Positions 25,001 through 25,742 of a DNA stretch of 25,742 bases are shown here, one piece after another. Below the pieces are notes generated by a model. The model was not told the origin of the DNA. It worked only from the letters and a program-made list of their open reading frames with translations, and did not search any database. Source of the DNA: Granulicella sp. Lineage in GTDB: Bacteria > Acidobacteriota > Terriglobia > Terriglobales > Acidobacteriaceae. Position numbers and translations under genes: made by a program. Positions within the stretch are counted from its first letter, which is position 1; the number at the start of each line of letters is the position of its first letter. The DNA lies in the NCBI GenBank assembly GCA_003133205.1, contig PKWK01000300.1, forward strand, positions 1 to 25,742, read 5' to 3'.

Positions 25001-25382
25001 GGTTGTACCCGACATCAAGGCGCTCGACCGCGGCCTTTCGGACATCGACCATCCCCATGCAATCTCGGTTTCTTACGTGTACGATCTTCCGAAAATGCAC
25101 GATGGGAATGGCGTCCTGCGGGCCGTTGTGAACGGCTGGCGCACCACTGGACTGATCCAGCACCACTCCGGAGACGCCCTGACCGCATACATGGGAACGG
25201 ACAACTCTCTGACCGGCCTGGGCCAGGATCGCGCGCAACGGGACTTCACCAAGCCGGCTTACTCAAGTCAGAACGGCGGTGCGGGCGATTGCAAGGTCGG
25301 CAGATGTGTGAATTGGCTGAATAATGCCGCTTTTCGGTCCCCGCCCAAAGCGGCGCAGGTACCGGCTATGGCAACGTTGTGA
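22011..25382 (+). CDS. Oar-like TonB-dependent receptor with carboxypeptidase-regulatory-like N-terminal domain, frameshifted near the 3' end
   Basis: As written 1123 residues; the original protein would be ~1200. Signal peptide (1-33, ending QAAAQ), Ig-like CarboxypepD_reg domain (about 35-110: GSIVGTVADPSGAIVASATV..GAFVFPTLLPTAYSVSVASKGF), plug domain with LPLNGRN (155-161), NYNAEFGQSAGAVVNIVTKSG, FHGDAFEFLRN, then a large 22-strand-type barrel. These are outer-membrane importers, expanded in Acidobacteriota and thought to take up large glycans or peptides. Near 25340-25352 the frame is lost: the last residues (PKAAQVPAMATL) are out of frame, and the proper ending lies in another frame up to 25630. 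It has an individual promoter; no susD-like or enzyme gene follows inside the window. Confidence 0.9.
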   Translation: MKSLSKLFSYRTGNAVGILVLGLLVFTAQAAAQGYGSIVGTVADPSGAIVASATVTATQTDTGRQTVVTTGQDGAFVFPTLLPTAYSVSVASKGFQNYQQSGIVLQADQSVTLKVRLAIGAATETVEVTGAVPQVDTTSGTLSQVIDQARVVDLPLNGRNAATLITLVAGVVDATNEGNGVNQGNGKTFPAAVVTSANGTLPNQSNYLLNGGNNVDEMTNVNGPFPFPDALQEFSVQTSNYNAEFGQSAGAVVNIVTKSGGNRFHGDAFEFLRNGYFNATPHFSSTPDTLHRHQFGGTIGGPVIIPHFSTGARTQFFFGYQHTLYHLSSTTGITTVPTLAEEGSAPGISYADYGNLCNTASGNSFNASGLCVNAGGVAVPAQQISNPFTNVAYPLNRIPASDFSPTSAAYEKVFPTYPSPEAPGVIGGQVNFLRATVQFFDEYIARVDHALSDKDHLFGHYYSNYFEQAPVYVPTMLASYTSYFNTRYQNALLSEQHAFTNSLVNNLILNYQREVALRGGPPGSPNITAFGVSNIWQPATGPYLAATITGYFGASSSAFASWYRNNYTFNDDLHWVKGTHNIAFGGHFELSKFDVINVYQSYGGFGFNSVTNKIGSTTYQYPNAMANYQLGFMSGFNQGNYELVNDRNHFPGIYGQDSWKVAPRLTLNYGIRWEDFAPWANRVGSQTAFNATNYAANKGTPQFTTLPAGMMLSGDPGMAKNGVYSKHAQFMPRVGFALDLAGDGKTVIRGGSGIFFQDRLPGFFNLSQPSFVPNTISVTLTNPGMYGATPGVNPGGPFDNPYCTGCSVGAYPNPFPFTLPFASSKVFPNAFQLGEYDPSGNFQVPVTYDYNLTIEHQLAASWAMRLAYVGSGSRHQFVNLELNPAANTGSGLSTNQRRVYNTAPTVGPCTTATGCATSYSNILLASMSANAHYNSFQATLEKKMSRGLSLLANYTWSKSYDDMPQATRVSNTEDLNAGESYVYPLYPAGAIGIPAGAVVPDIKALDRGLSDIDHPHAISVSYVYDLPKMHDGNGVLRAVVNGWRTTGLIQHHSGDALTAYMGTDNSLTGLGQDRAQRDFTKPAYSSQNGGAGDCKVGRCVNWLNNAAFRSPPKAAQVPAMATL

Positions 25383-25630
25383 AGGGTTCGCTCCGTGGTC
25401 CAAGGTTTACAAACTGGGATGCAGCCGTGGTTCGCAACTTCCCCATATACCGCGAGACGAACATGCAGTTCCGAGTCGAGTATTTCAACTTGCTCAACCA
25501 CACCAAACTCGGCGACCCAAACGTCTCTAACCCTGTCGGCAGCAGTACTTCCTTTGGAACCGTCACTGCAACCAACCCCTCCACTGACAGCCAGCGCATT
25601 GCGCAGTTCTCACTGAAGTACGTGTTCTAA
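25379..25630 (+). CDS. Displaced C-terminal segment of the TonB-dependent receptor
   Basis: This frame encodes the missing barrel end: GAGTGYGNV then VKGSLRGPRFTNWDAAVVRN, then FRVEYFNLLNHTKLGDPN and the terminal strand RIAQFSLKYVF. The sequence NSLRGP..NWD....NFPI and FNLLNHT are standard for the last strands of Oar-like receptors, and the final Phe is the barrel-insertion signal. The reading is open from about 25350 and overlaps the end of the main ORF; GTG 25379 is only the first formal start and has no ribosome binding site. It is not an independent gene. Confidence 0.8.
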   Translation: MKGSLRGPRFTNWDAAVVRNFPIYRETNMQFRVEYFNLLNHTKLGDPNVSNPVGSSTSFGTVTATNPSTDSQRIAQFSLKYVF

Positions 25631-25728
25631 GAAACTCTCGCTACCCTCCATCGCGTCCTCGGTCGGAATGCGGTGGGGGGGTAGTCTTGCCTGGCCATCG
25701 CCGTTTTCGCCGAAGGCACGGCCTAGTA

Positions 25729-25740
25729 CTACAGTTGTAG
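25729..25740. promoter_or_regulatory. BlaI/MecI-type dyad at the right edge
   Basis: CTACA-GT-TGTAG is a dyad with the arms of the classic BlaI/MecI operator (TACTACATATGTAGTA in mecA). Here it is embedded as TAGTACTACAGTTGTAG and the window ends two bases later, so the gene it would control is outside. Confidence 0.4.
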
Positions 25741-25742
25741 AT

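Overview
The window looks like a stretch of chromosome from an Acidobacteriota bacterium, most likely class Terriglobia. This is inferred from a very long TonB-dependent outer-membrane protein with an N-terminal carboxypeptidase-regulatory-like domain and LPLNGRN plug motif, from several kinds of short palindromic intergenic repeats that I associate with that group, from a BlaI/MecI-type dyad at the right edge, and from GC-rich coding DNA. No tRNA, rRNA, CRISPR array, transposase or integrase is visible.

Left part (1-4.25 kb): the last 48 codons of a gene whose C-terminus resembles RpoC; a small outer-membrane barrel; a membrane-anchored coiled-coil protein broken by a frameshift; an orphan DUF2442 protein; a thpR fragment cut off at a palindromic repeat; an AT-rich non-coding element; and a fatty-acid-hydroxylase-family membrane enzyme on the minus strand. 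This part is repeat-rich and contains the broken genes and the lower-GC genes, so it behaves like an accessory region.

Middle (4.25-5.4 kb): about 1.1 kb of degenerate tandem repeats. The basic unit is 24-25 bp, paired into units of about 48-50 bp, with higher-order copies offset by 146 and 198 bp. Read on the minus strand, some 48-bp units keep a 16-residue Arg/Gly/Leu-rich peptide period, but 49- and 50-bp units break the frame. A terminator-like hairpin lies just beyond the array in the minus-strand sense. This is the strongest unexplained signal in the window.

5.5-12.7 kb: a secreted alpha/beta hydrolase with a one-base frameshift in a C7 tract (minus); a PASTA-domain membrane protein, a secreted dienelactone hydrolase and a peroxiredoxin-like protein (plus); a pgi-alkD pair overlapping by one base (minus); and an IclR-family regulator (plus).

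12.8-18.7 kb (minus): a reductive pyrimidine/hydantoin catabolism cluster in the order preT, preA, dihydropyrimidinase, NCS1 permease. PreT/PreA would reduce uracil or thymine, the dihydropyrimidinase would open the ring, and the NCS1 carrier would import the base. The next enzyme, beta-ureidopropionase, is not in the window. The IclR gene converges on this operon and is a candidate regulator.

19-21.9 kb (plus): an SGNH-like membrane-anchored protein followed by an MBOAT O-acyltransferase, the usual pairing for O-acetylation of an exported polysaccharide. 22-25.6 kb (plus): the Oar-like TonB-dependent receptor, whose last ~92 residues lie in another frame because of a single-base indel. Three independent one-base frameshifts in 26 kb raise the question of consensus errors versus real decay.
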